From positions 1 to 30,312 of the forward strand of contig CAZDUO010000046.1 of the NCBI GenBank assembly GCA_964508655.1: a stretch of DNA of 30,312 nucleotides, written 5' to 3'. Numbering within the stretch: the first letter of the stretch is position 1; every line of letters starts with the position of its first letter. Position numbers and translations under genes: made by a program. A model generated the notes under the pieces. The model saw only the letters and a program-made list of their open reading frames with translations, had not been told where the DNA came from and ran no database searches. This DNA comes from VBAS01 sp964508655 (GTDB taxonomy: Bacteria; Bacteroidota; Bacteroidia; Chitinophagales; Chitinophagaceae). This document shows, piece by piece, positions 1 through 7,036 of this stretch.

Positions 1-1
1 A

Positions 2-940
2 TCATTTAAACGAATCCGCTTCCCTGTATGCCTTTATCAATGCCATCTCTCCTTCTTTCCCCGGCAATGCATTGCCATGTTCCATACCAAGAATTCCTTT
101 ATAGCCTTTGTTATAAATATGTTTGAAAATATTCCGGTAGTTCATCTCTCCTGTTCCGGGTTCCTTGCGGCCGGGGTTGTCGCCAATCTGGAAATAACCC
201 GTTTCATCCCACACCTTGTCTATATTGGCAATGATGTTGCCTTCATTGCGCTGCATGTGGTACATGTCAAACAAAAATTTGCAGGCCGGGCTGTTTACCG
301 CTTTGCAAATCATATATGACTGGTGTGTATAGCGCAGAAATAAATCCGGGTTATCGCTCAGCGCTTCCAGCACCATCACCAGCCCGTGCGGTTCCAGTAT
401 TTCAGCGCCTTTGCGCAAGGCCATTATCACATTAGCCGTTTGCATATCCAGCGAAAGATTTCTGTCATAATTGCCCGGCACCACCGTCATCCATTTTGCA
501 TTCACCCGCCTGGCCACTTCCACTGCTTCTTTGCAATCTTTTACCATGCGGTCAATAAACTCCTGTTTGCCGGTAGTGAGTGAAGTTTTCCAGTGCCAGT
601 TGTCCGATGTAATGACAAAAACACCCATCCGCATACCCAATTTTGCAAGAAGATCTCCAATCGCTTTTTGTTGTTCAACCGGGCGGCTCATCATGCCGTT
701 GTCTTCAATGCTGCGGAAGCCCTGGTCGTATGCCCAGCGTACCTGGTCAAGAAAATCCGGGCCACCGTTATTTTTAAACATGCCGTCGTGAAAAGCGTAA
801 TCGAGATTGAAAGGCTTGTTGTTTGCCAGCGAAGTTTCATTTTTATTTTCCGCAAACGACCCGATGACTATCGGGTGCCCCGCGCCAATAACGGCTGCGC
901 CGGATAAAAAACTGCTGCGGATAAATTTTCTGCGTTGCAT
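2..940 (-). CDS. Tat-exported sugar isomerase/epimerase, hydroxypyruvate isomerase (Hyi)-like TIM barrel
   Basis: The 312-residue protein begins with a twin-arginine signal (QRRKFIRSSFLSGAAVIGAG), so it probably acts in the periplasm. The rest matches the xylose-isomerase-like TIM-barrel superfamily, Hyi branch. Visible marks are MVLEAL (metal-binding Glu), LFDMYHMQ (Asp and His), FQIGDNPGRKEPGTGEMNY (the Hyi-type substrate loop) and GMEHG near the C-terminus. Family members isomerise or epimerise small keto-sugars or hydroxy-acids with a divalent metal; the substrate here cannot be read from sequence. The gene is complete, with its TGA stop at 2-4. Its start lies only 40 bp from the divergent apbE start. 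The signal region carries a CCCGAT/ATCGGG palindrome that encodes the odd stretch HPIVIG. It may cooperate with the Tat-exported oxidoreductase at 3475-4812, but that is inference. Confidence 0.85.
   Translation of the reverse strand: MQRRKFIRSSFLSGAAVIGAGHPIVIGSFAENKNETSLANNKPFNLDYAFHDGMFKNNGGPDFLDQVRWAYDQGFRSIEDNGMMSRPVEQQKAIGDLLAKLGMRMGVFVITSDNWHWKTSLTTGKQEFIDRMVKDCKEAVEVARRVNAKWMTVVPGNYDRNLSLDMQTANVIMALRKGAEILEPHGLVMVLEALSDNPDLFLRYTHQSYMICKAVNSPACKFLFDMYHMQRNEGNIIANIDKVWDETGYFQIGDNPGRKEPGTGEMNYRNIFKHIYNKGYKGILGMEHGNALPGKEGEMALIKAYREADSFK
860..875. repeat. short palindrome CCCGAT-N4-ATCGGG inside a signal-peptide region
   Basis: A perfect 6-bp inverted repeat with a 4-nt loop lies within the coding sequence of the Hyi-like protein. 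It resembles the imperfect palindrome at 24036-24053, which has the same CCGA/TCGG core around a central CTA-containing loop. It encodes HPIVIG, an unexpected insertion between the hydrophobic part of the Tat signal and the mature protein. Confidence 0.4.
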
Positions 941-953
941 AATCCATATCTTT

Positions 954-961
954 CAAACTTA
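954..961 (-). promoter_or_regulatory. candidate -7 box TAAGTTTG for the Hyi-like gene
   Basis: On the minus strand, TAAGTTTG matches the Bacteroidota -7 consensus TAnnTTTG and ends 14 nt before the ATG at 940. No convincing -33 TTG is seen about 20 bp upstream, so the call rests on one box. The predicted 5' leader would be very short. Confidence 0.35.
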
Positions 962-980
962 AATGTAAGACATCCCATCC

Positions 981-1964
981 ATGTGCCGATGGATTTTTAT
1001 TCTGTTGTTGCCGGCTTCACTTTCGGCCCAACTGAAACGGTTTGAATTTTCCCAGATCAAAATGGGATCGTCTTTCAATATCATTTTTTATCATTCGGAT
1101 TCCACCCGAGCGGTTCAACTGGCAAAAGAATGTTTCCTGATGGTTGATTCACTCAATTGCATCTTCAGCGATTACGACAGCGCCAGCGAAGCAAGCCGGT
1201 TGCCGGAACAGGCTAACCAGCCGGTAAAAGTGTCTGATGAATTGTTCAGCATGATTCTGCTGTCAAAACAGGCATGGGTTAAATCAGGCAAAACTTTTGA
1301 CATCAGCATGGGGGCTTTAACACAGCTATGGAGAAAAGCGGGAAAAGAAAAAAGATTTCCTGCGGCTGAAGAAATTAATACAACCAAAGCGTTGTCCGGC
1401 TTTGAAAATGTAGATATCAATGAAGCGGAAAAATCCATTTCATTTAAAAAACCGGGCATCCGTTTCGACTTCGGCGGCATTGTAAAAGGCTATGCAGCTC
1501 AGCAGGTGATTGATTATTTAAAAACTAAACACATCCGTGCAGCGCTGGCCGATGCCGGGGGCGATATTGCCATGAGCAATGCGCCGCCGGGAAAAAGCGG
1601 CTGGCGTATTGCAATTAATCTGCCCGGAAGTGAAACAGCGTATTGGGATAAAAACCTGGAACTAAAAAATTGCGCTGTGGCCACATCCGGCGACCTGTAC
1701 CGCTACAGCATTCATGAAGGGAAAAAATATTCGCATATCATTGACCCGCGAACGGGTTATGGCGTTACATCGCAGCGCAATGTAACCGTGATTGCCGCAG
1801 ACGGCGCTACGGCCGACTGGCTGGCCACCGCCTGCAGCATTTTACCCGTCAAAAAAGCCTTGCGGCTTGCCCGGAAAGAAAATGCTGCGTTATTCATTGC
1901 GATACAGAAGGGTAAAAGAATAATTATTTATACATCCAAAAACTTCAGCTCCTATTTTCAATAG
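981..1964 (+). CDS. apbE: FAD:protein FMN transferase, ApbE family, exported
   Basis: The 327-residue protein has a short signal peptide (WIFILLLPASLSAQ), as expected of ApbE enzymes that act outside the cytoplasmic membrane. ApbE moves FMN from FAD onto a Ser/Thr of target proteins such as NqrB/NqrC-type subunits. Diagnostic stretches are FDISMGALTQLW, FDFGGIVKGYAAQQ, ADAGGDIAMS, ATSGDLYRYS, HIIDPRTGYG and ADWLATACSIL. These are in the usual order, and the length is typical. The ATG at 981 is the only good start: the ATG at 964 runs into an immediate stop. The gene is divergent from the Hyi-like gene. No flavinylation target is encoded in this window, so the partner is unknown. Confidence 0.93.
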   Translation: MCRWIFILLLPASLSAQLKRFEFSQIKMGSSFNIIFYHSDSTRAVQLAKECFLMVDSLNCIFSDYDSASEASRLPEQANQPVKVSDELFSMILLSKQAWVKSGKTFDISMGALTQLWRKAGKEKRFPAAEEINTTKALSGFENVDINEAEKSISFKKPGIRFDFGGIVKGYAAQQVIDYLKTKHIRAALADAGGDIAMSNAPPGKSGWRIAINLPGSETAYWDKNLELKNCAVATSGDLYRYSIHEGKKYSHIIDPRTGYGVTSQRNVTVIAADGATADWLATACSILPVKKALRLARKENAALFIAIQKGKRIIIYTSKNFSSYFQ

Positions 1965-1991
1965 CCTGGTAATATTTTATTCCCTCTATTT

Positions 1992-2148
1992 TCCCGTAGG
2001 GACATAGGGTAGGTAGAATATGTTAATAATGACGATTCAAGCATTCCATCGGAACGCCGGGTGCTTATTGCTCGGGAACCCAACGTTCCTGCGGAACGTC
2101 GAAAAACACCTTGTACCTGTTTTACCCACCTTTCGTTCCTACGGAAAG
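1992..2148. repeat. cluster of four REP-like palindromes
   Basis: Four small inverted repeats share one design, a stem ending TCC/GGA around a 3-nt loop: TCCC-GTA-GGGA at 1992-2002, TTCC-ATC-GGAA at 2044-2054, ACGTTCC-TGC-GGAACGT at 2083-2099 (perfect 7-bp stem) and TTCC-TAC-GGAA at 2136-2146. This looks like a degenerate group of repetitive extragenic palindromes. No RAYT transposase is present in the window. Confidence 0.6.
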
Positions 2149-2369
2149 AAAATAACCTGGCTTTCTTTTCAAACTCAGCATTGCTTTTGAGTTACAGAAA
2201 AATAAAATAACTATGCTCACATATATATAAACCTCAGGAATCCGCATCAAGGAATTTACCGGAGTATTGAATTTTAAAAGACGAAAGACCGGTTTTATGA
2301 TAATCAAACGTCCTATAACCATTAAAGAAAGTTTTCTGTAGTGAGAAGATGAACAGAATTACCGAACCA

Positions 2370-2393
2370 TGAACGGAGCGTCGCAACAGAAGC
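2370..2393 (+). repeat. dispersed motif TGAACGGAGC...GCAACAGAAGC
   Basis: The motif TGAACGGAGC followed by GCAACAGAAGC occurs here with a 3-nt gap. The same two halves recur at 27190-27224 with a longer palindromic gap. A shorter match to the first half is on the minus strand at 15309-15317. It is probably a dispersed non-coding repeat of this genome. Confidence 0.5.
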
Positions 2394-2488
2394 CAAATCG
2401 GAGTTACCCGGGCCTATATCATAAAAAATCAACATCCTGATTGAAATTTCATTTATCGCAACACGAACTTTATTAACTTGAGCCGCTG

Positions 2489-3445
2489 ATGAAATCTATT
2501 TCATTTTTACTTGTCATTTTTATCTGGCACAATATTATTGCACAACCAACCGACACTTCCTTTGTTGCATACGAACAAACCATTCCCGGCAATTCCGTAA
2601 AATTCAGGATGGTTCCTGTCAAAGGCGGCAGCTTTGCCATGGGCAGCCCGGAAAATGAAACAGGAAGAGACGCTGATGAAGGCCCGCAGAAAACTTTTTC
2701 CATCTCACCGTTCTGGATGGGCGCCTTTGAAGTGACGCATGATGAGTTTGATTTGTTTTTTAAAGATGCCACTACCAGCCAGAATGTAAATGCCGATGCC
2801 ATCACCCGGCCCAGCCCGCAGTATGTGGACCTGAGCTGGGATATGGGTCGGGCGGGTGGCTACCCGGTAAACAGCATGCAGCAAAGAACGGCCATCATGT
2901 ATTGCCGCTGGCTATATAAAAAAACCGGAGTGTTTTACCGCCTGCCCACCGAAGCTGAATGGGAATATGCCTGCCGCGCCGGCTCTTCTTCAAAATATTT
3001 TTTTGGCGATGATGAAAAAGAACTGGAAAAGTATGCATGGTATAAAAAGAACAGCGGCAGTGTTTATCATAAGGTAGGTCAGTTGCAGCCCAATGCTTTT
3101 GGCTTATATGACATGCTGGGCAATGTAGCCGAATGGGTGCTCGATCAGTATGATGAAAATTATTTTACAAAAATGAACGATGGTCAAACCGATCCTGTGC
3201 TGGAACCCATCAGCCGCCATCCTCATCTTTTGAAAGGAGGCTCATACATAGATGAAGCTGGTGAACTGCGCTGCGCCAACCGCATCAAATGGCTGGCCGA
3301 TTGGAACCGCCGCGACCCGCAGATCCCCAAAAGCAAGTGGTGGCTTACCGATGCTCCCTTTGCCGGTTTCAGGCTGCTGCGGCCGCTGAAACAGCCCTCA
3401 GCCGAAGAGATAGAAAAATTCTTTACCTTATATCTTTCAAATTAA
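2489..3445 (+). CDS. secreted FGE/SUMF1-family protein (formylglycine-generating-enzyme-like)
   Basis: The 318-residue protein starts with a signal peptide (MKSISFLLVIFIWHNIIAQ). It then shows the FGE-sulfatase fold signatures in order: GGSFAMGSPENETGRDADEGP, FEVTHDEFDLFF, YPVNSMQQRTAIMYCRWL, YRLPTEAEWEYACRAG, FGLYDMLGNVAEWVLD, KGGSY near residue 249, and FAGFRLLRP at the end. True formylglycine-generating enzymes have GGS[FY]LC followed by a second Cys five residues later. Here the first position is Asp (KGGSYIDEAGELRCAN), so the copper-binding Cys pair is not conserved. I therefore read it as a SUMF1-fold protein of unknown, probably non-FGE, function. It lies 29 bp before the Gfo/Idh/MocA gene and probably forms a transcription unit with it. 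Confidence 0.85.
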   Translation: MKSISFLLVIFIWHNIIAQPTDTSFVAYEQTIPGNSVKFRMVPVKGGSFAMGSPENETGRDADEGPQKTFSISPFWMGAFEVTHDEFDLFFKDATTSQNVNADAITRPSPQYVDLSWDMGRAGGYPVNSMQQRTAIMYCRWLYKKTGVFYRLPTEAEWEYACRAGSSSKYFFGDDEKELEKYAWYKKNSGSVYHKVGQLQPNAFGLYDMLGNVAEWVLDQYDENYFTKMNDGQTDPVLEPISRHPHLLKGGSYIDEAGELRCANRIKWLADWNRRDPQIPKSKWWLTDAPFAGFRLLRPLKQPSAEEIEKFFTLYLSN

Positions 3446-3474
3446 ATTACTACCCGTAATTAAAACCCCGCATC

Positions 3475-4812
3475 ATGAACTCAGAAAATAAAAACTCCCG
3501 CCGCGAATTTGTAAAAACATCAGCCCTGCTGGCCGGCGGTACTATGGCAATGCCCTTGTTGTCAAAAGCAAATTATTTCAGCGGCGCTGAGGATACAATT
3601 AAAGTGGCATTGGTAGGCTGCGGCGGCCGCGGCACCGGCGCTGCCATGCAGGCCTGCCTTACCAAACAAAACGTAAAACTGGTGGCTATGGCCGATGCTT
3701 TTCGCGACCGGGTTGACAGTTGCTATAAAGCATTAACGGCTGATGACCTTTCCGACTGGAGCGGCGTGAAAGGGAATATCAAAAACAGGATTGATGTGCC
3801 CGAAGAAAGAAAGTATGTTGGATTTGATGCTTACAAGAAAGCCATTGCTCATGCTGATGTAGTGATACTTACCACACCGCCGGGATTTCGTCCTATGCAT
3901 TTTGAAGAATGTATCAACACTGGCAAGCATGTGTTTATGGAAAAACCGGTAGCCACTGATCCGGCAGGAATAAAAAAAGTATTGGATGCGGCTGAAATTG
4001 CAAAGCAAAAAAAATTGAATGTAGTTGTCGGCCTGCAGCGGCATTACCAGAATTCGTATCGTGAATTGTTTGCCAAAAAGAATTTAATCGGCGACATCAC
4101 ATCGGCGCAGGCATGGTGGAATGGCGACGGTGTTTGGGTATATCCAAGAAAGTATAACCAGACTGAAATGGAATACCAGATGCGCAACTGGTATTATTTC
4201 AACTGGCTCTGCGGCGATCATATCGTGGAGCAGCACATACATAATATAGATGTGGTGAACTGGTTCAAAGGCGGCTACCCGGTAAAAGCGCAGGGCATGG
4301 GTGGCAGGCAGGTGCGTAAAGGAAAAGATCACGGTGAAATTTATGATCATCACTATGTGGAGTTTCATTATGCCGATGATTCCATCCTCAACAGCCAGTG
4401 CCGCCATATTCCGGGTACTATGAGCAAGGTGGATGAACTGCTGATTGGCACCAAAGGAAAAATTTTCTGCGGGGCGGCACACATGAAAGACAACAGTGGT
4501 AATGTGATTTTCCAGTTTGATAAAAAAACGGAGAACAATCCCTATCAAGCCGAGCATGATGAACTGTTTGCCGCCATTGCCAAAGGCGAATACAAGTTTG
4601 CCGATACGGAAAATGGAGCAAAGAGCACACTCACTGCCATCATGGGAAGAATGGCTACCTATTCAGGCCAGGTAATGGAATGGGAAAAACTGCTCGCTTC
4701 CGGCATCAGCATTATGCCGAACGCATATGACTGGAATGCCCTGCCGCCCACTGTGCCGGATGAGGATGGCCGGTACCCGATAGCCATGCCGGGAAAAACA
4801 AAATATTTTTAA
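3475..4812 (+). CDS. Tat-exported Gfo/Idh/MocA-family oxidoreductase
   Basis: The 445-residue protein has a classical twin-arginine leader (SRREFVKTSALLAGGTMAMP) and then a Rossmann NAD(P)-binding start, IKVALVGCGGRGTGAAMQAC. FMEKPVATDP is the family's catalytic EKP motif, and NWLCGDHIVEQHIHNIDVVNW is typical of the C-terminal substrate domain in Bacteroidota and Planctomycetota members. Relatives oxidise or reduce sugars, inositols or glycosides with tightly bound NAD(P). Export suggests action on a periplasmic carbohydrate. It sits directly behind the FGE-like gene. Together with the Hyi-like protein it may form a small sugar-modification set; the substrate is unknown. Confidence 0.9.
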   Translation: MNSENKNSRREFVKTSALLAGGTMAMPLLSKANYFSGAEDTIKVALVGCGGRGTGAAMQACLTKQNVKLVAMADAFRDRVDSCYKALTADDLSDWSGVKGNIKNRIDVPEERKYVGFDAYKKAIAHADVVILTTPPGFRPMHFEECINTGKHVFMEKPVATDPAGIKKVLDAAEIAKQKKLNVVVGLQRHYQNSYRELFAKKNLIGDITSAQAWWNGDGVWVYPRKYNQTEMEYQMRNWYYFNWLCGDHIVEQHIHNIDVVNWFKGGYPVKAQGMGGRQVRKGKDHGEIYDHHYVEFHYADDSILNSQCRHIPGTMSKVDELLIGTKGKIFCGAAHMKDNSGNVIFQFDKKTENNPYQAEHDELFAAIAKGEYKFADTENGAKSTLTAIMGRMATYSGQVMEWEKLLASGISIMPNAYDWNALPPTVPDEDGRYPIAMPGKTKYF

Positions 4813-4888
4813 CGAAGCTGCCAACCTGTAACTGATTTAATGTTTCCCGGACCGGGCTTGAGGAAATTTCTTTATCTTTAAAAGAATT

Positions 4889-5113
4889 ATGAAATGGCAG
4901 GATTATATTTCCACCAATCCCAAAGTAATGTTTGGTAAGCCTTGTATAAAAGGAACCAGGATAACGGTTGACATGATTGTTGAAAAGATCGGACATGGAC
5001 AAACCGTTGACCAGATCCTGGATTCTTATCCCCATCTCACAAAAGAACAGGTGCAGGCATGCTTTCTTTATGCCGCAGAGGCAAGCAGGAAACCCGTTGT
5101 TTACGATGAATAG
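4889..5113 (+). CDS. DUF433 antitoxin
   Basis: The 74-residue protein is a complete DUF433 domain: FGKPCIKGTRITVDMIVEKI, then a helix-turn-helix-like stretch with the typical D-x-I-L-x-x-Y-P-x-L-T-x-x-Q-V pattern. DUF433 proteins are predicted antitoxins that bind DNA and neutralise DUF5615 PIN-like toxins. The partner follows after 9 bp at 5123, the usual toxin-antitoxin order. A decayed second copy of this gene is present at 5638-5720. Autoregulation is expected from the family, but no operator is obvious. Confidence 0.88.
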   Translation: MKWQDYISTNPKVMFGKPCIKGTRITVDMIVEKIGHGQTVDQILDSYPHLTKEQVQACFLYAAEASRKPVVYDE

Positions 5114-5122
5114 ACTTTTAAT

Positions 5123-5473
5123 ATGGTATTTATCGCAGAAGAAAGCACAGATTCAAACATTATTTCCTTACTGAGAGAAAATGAATTTTTTGTCATTTCA
5201 GTTAAAGAAACAGAGCCGGGAGCGGATGATGAATCTGTATTAAATTTTTGCAGCAGGGAACAGCATATTCTTATTACTGAAGACAAGGATTTCGGCGACC
5301 TTGTATATAATTTTCAACTTCCTCATAATGGAATTATTCTCATACGATGCAATGAAATGCAAAACAAAGCAAAAGCTCAAAGAGTAGTTGATATTATTAA
5401 ATTGCATAAAGACGAGCTGGTAAATTGCTTTCCAGTGAGAACACCTGCCAATATAAGGGTAAGAAAAAAATAA
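5123..5473 (+). CDS. DUF5615 PIN-like toxin
   Basis: The 116-residue protein matches the DUF5615 PIN-like family, predicted RNases paired with DUF433 antitoxins. The N-terminal strand FIAEESTDSNIISLLREN corresponds to the family's F-[LI]-A-D-E-[NS] motif, but the acidic metal-binding Asp is Glu here. ILITEDKDFGDLVYN is the conserved central acidic motif, and NGIILIRC follows as usual. Length is normal and there is no internal stop. The Asp-to-Glu change may weaken catalysis or may be tolerated. The gene ends only 5 bp before a truncated paaG-like fragment, and everything downstream to 10218 is broken, so this operon marks the upstream edge of a decayed region. Confidence 0.82.
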   Translation: MVFIAEESTDSNIISLLRENEFFVISVKETEPGADDESVLNFCSREQHILITEDKDFGDLVYNFQLPHNGIILIRCNEMQNKAKAQRVVDIIKLHKDELVNCFPVRTPANIRVRKK

Positions 5474-5478
5474 TTCAC

Positions 5479-5634
5479 ATGTCTTTTGTTCTTTTCGAAG
5501 TAAAAAGCAATATTGGTTACATTACACTTAATCGCCCCGATAAACTGAATTCATTCAACCGCGAAATGGCGCTGCAGATGCAGGAGAAATCGGATGGCGG
5601 CCAAGCCTGGAAAATTATGTTATCCTTAAAATAA
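5479..5634 (+). pseudogene. 5' fragment of a paaG-like enoyl-CoA hydratase/isomerase gene
   Basis: From the ATG at 5479 to about 5596 the sequence encodes MSFVLFEVKSNIGYITLNRP followed by DKLNSFNREMALQMQEK. This is the N-terminus of the intact protein encoded at 10284. A 29-nt stretch (5542-5570) is identical to 10347-10375. By hand count about four in five bases agree over 118 nt, and many differences are at third codon positions. Homology then stops and the frame ends at 5634. The fragment therefore looks like the remains of a once-functional paralogue or older copy, not a gene. Confidence 0.85.
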
Positions 5635-5637
5635 TTT

Positions 5638-5720
5638 ATAAAGTAGTAAGATTTTATTTCCACTAAGTAGAAAGTTTTGTTTGGTAAGCCTTGTCAAAAG
5701 GAATAAGAAAAACAGTGCTT
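5638..5720 (+). pseudogene. decayed second copy of the DUF433 antitoxin gene
   Basis: Aligned to the start of the intact antitoxin (4889), this stretch reads codon for codon K-stop-stop-D-F-I-S-T-K-stop-K-V-L-F-G-K-P-C against K-W-Q-D-Y-I-S-T-N-P-K-V-M-F-G-K-P-C. The start codon has become ATA, three codons are stops, and a one-base deletion follows the Cys codon. A 17-nt run around the GKPC codons is identical. Similarity also extends upstream of the start (5620-5637 against 4871-4888), so the leader was duplicated as well. No DUF5615 partner follows it. Confidence 0.8.
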
Positions 5721-5773
5721 TTGAAGAATAATTTCAACTTAAGAGATAAAATAGGAAATTAGTAGCTGCAGAT

Positions 5774-6265
5774 TTAATCAAAAAGGGTTGACACGCTTAT
5801 TACAGCTATAACCATTAAACCGACAACTGATATAATAAGTGTTGAGATTATGGCAGTAGTAATACGGTTTTTTCTTTTCTCATCCTTTATTAAAAGAGCA
5901 ATAAGAAGACCAATAGGTACAAGCATGCCAAGAAAGAAACCGCCCAATGCCATTTGAAGTTTTCCTTTTGAGTTCTTTCAAAGGCGCTAATAATTAGGGC
6001 GCCATCCTTCCTGATGGTTTTCTTTATTTGTTTTTGTGTGAATTTAAAAACAATTACTTCTTTCCAGTCTAATTTCTTTCCTGTGATCTTCTTGTAATCA
6101 ACCGGTTTTTAGGTTGACATATTCTGCTATACTGATTCGGATATTTTTTTCAGGAAACATAATAAATATTTTATCTGCTTTGGGATTACCCGACGGAAAT
6201 ATTGTTGATGAATATGCACTTACGGCAAGTAAAAGGAAGGTTATTAAAAAAATCTGCTTCTGCAT
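5774..6265 (-). pseudogene. frameshifted small exported membrane protein
   Basis: On the minus strand the ATG at 6265 opens a signal peptide (MQKQIFLITFLLLAVSAYSS). The frame runs to EYVNLK and is then lost in an A5 run. One frame over it resumes as KPVDYKKITGKKLDWKEVIVFK, and continues to AFERTQKENFKWH. A second one-base shift in a short G run leads to GGFFLGMLVPIGLLIALLIK, a basic loop (DEKRKNR) and a last hydrophobic helix, ending at TAA 5774-5776. The order (signal peptide, TGKKL helix, charged linker, GGFFLG hairpin of two membrane segments) is that of a common uncharacterised Bacteroidota family. Both lesions are single-base homopolymer changes, so sequencing error is a possible alternative. 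Confidence 0.75.
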
Positions 6266-6444
6266 AAGCTATTGTTTTGGTTTTTGAATTTACATAATAC
6301 TTTTAGAATACAATAATTATTTATGCAATTTTTATAGGGATTTTTTCTCAGGCGGCAATACCAAAAAAAATTTCCGTACGCAGAAAAATTTAGTAGTTTC
6401 ATTAGGCAGTTTTACTTACACAAAACCATTAAACTACTACTACA

Positions 6445-7005
6445 ATGAAGCTGCTTTTAAAAACCCTCGCCGGCATTCTCTTTCTCTTTCTTTTCTGCTC
6501 CTTAGGTTGTAAGAAAAGTAAATCCGATGATGGATTGCCTCCATTAACATTTGAAGGTAAAAACACTCTTGGTTGCAAAATAAACGGTCAACCTTGGGTA
6601 CCTAAGGGGATTTCTGATCCTTCTGGAATTCAATATCCCGTAAAAGGAGGATTTTATGAACGGCCTCCATTTCAAGGCATTCATGTACTCATAGATGGGT
6701 ATAGCTCAGACTATAAACTTCAACTTTTCTGCAGACAATATACCTCCGGGTACCTATTACCCGGAAAGTATTTCTTTAATAAAAATACCCAAACAATTTA
6801 CGGTTATGGAGAGCTGCATTCATATGGTTATATTTCTGCCAATGGAAAAGTGTATATGACCGATTCATTGCATAATGGATGAATTGAAGTGATGAAAGCT
6901 GACAGTGTAACAAAAATTGTAAGTGGTCGCTTTGAATTTGAAACTTACAATGCTTCAGAAAATAAAACTATAAAAATTACCGATGGCCGCTTTGATGTAA
7001 AGTGA
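6445..7005 (+). pseudogene. DUF6252-like lipoprotein gene with an in-frame TGA
   Basis: The ATG at 6445 begins a lipoprotein signal (LLLKTLAGILFLFLFCSLGC, Cys followed by KKSKSDDG). The mature part starts with LGCKINGQPWVPKG, the typical opening of DUF6252 proteins. The frame stops at TGA 6880-6882. The same frame continues without another stop for 41 codons, through VSGRFEFETYN and KIKITDGRFDVK, the family's expected C-terminus, to TGA 7003-7005. The 187-codon gene is thus interrupted by one nonsense change, possibly from TGG. Members are surface-anchored proteins of unknown function. A 145-residue truncated product could still be made. Confidence 0.8.
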
Positions 7006-7036
7006 CTCAACCTTTTTAACATAAACTAACTGCAAT

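Larger units (their letters stand above)
1965..2488. other. 524-bp gene-free spacer with palindromic repeats
   Basis: I found no credible protein in any frame. The first part (1992-2148) holds a cluster of short palindromes with the pattern (T)TCC-N3-GGA(A), and 2370-2393 carries a motif shared with 27190-27224. The remainder is A+T-rich without recognisable coding, and presumably includes the promoter of the FGE-like gene at 2489. Confidence 0.6.

Noticed and set aside
2122..2322. A 66-residue minus-strand reading frame in the spacer after apbE
   Set aside because: It overlaps palindromic repeats and has no recognisable domain or plausible signal.
2489..3445. A catalytically active formylglycine-generating enzyme
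   Set aside because: The first active-site Cys is Asp and no sulfatase gene is in view.
4846..4880. A promoter for the toxin-antitoxin pair from TTG at 4858 and TATCTTTA at 4873
   Set aside because: The spacing is only 12 nt and the -7 box lacks the final G, so the match is too weak to call.
5425..5634. A complete 69-residue protein starting upstream at 5425
   Set aside because: The upstream part overlaps the toxin gene in another frame, and the rest is a truncated N-terminus of a paaG-like protein starting at 5479.
5811..5953. An independent 55-residue two-helix membrane protein on the minus strand
   Set aside because: It is the C-terminal part of the frameshifted gene at 5774-6265; upstream sequence in the other frames completes the family pattern.
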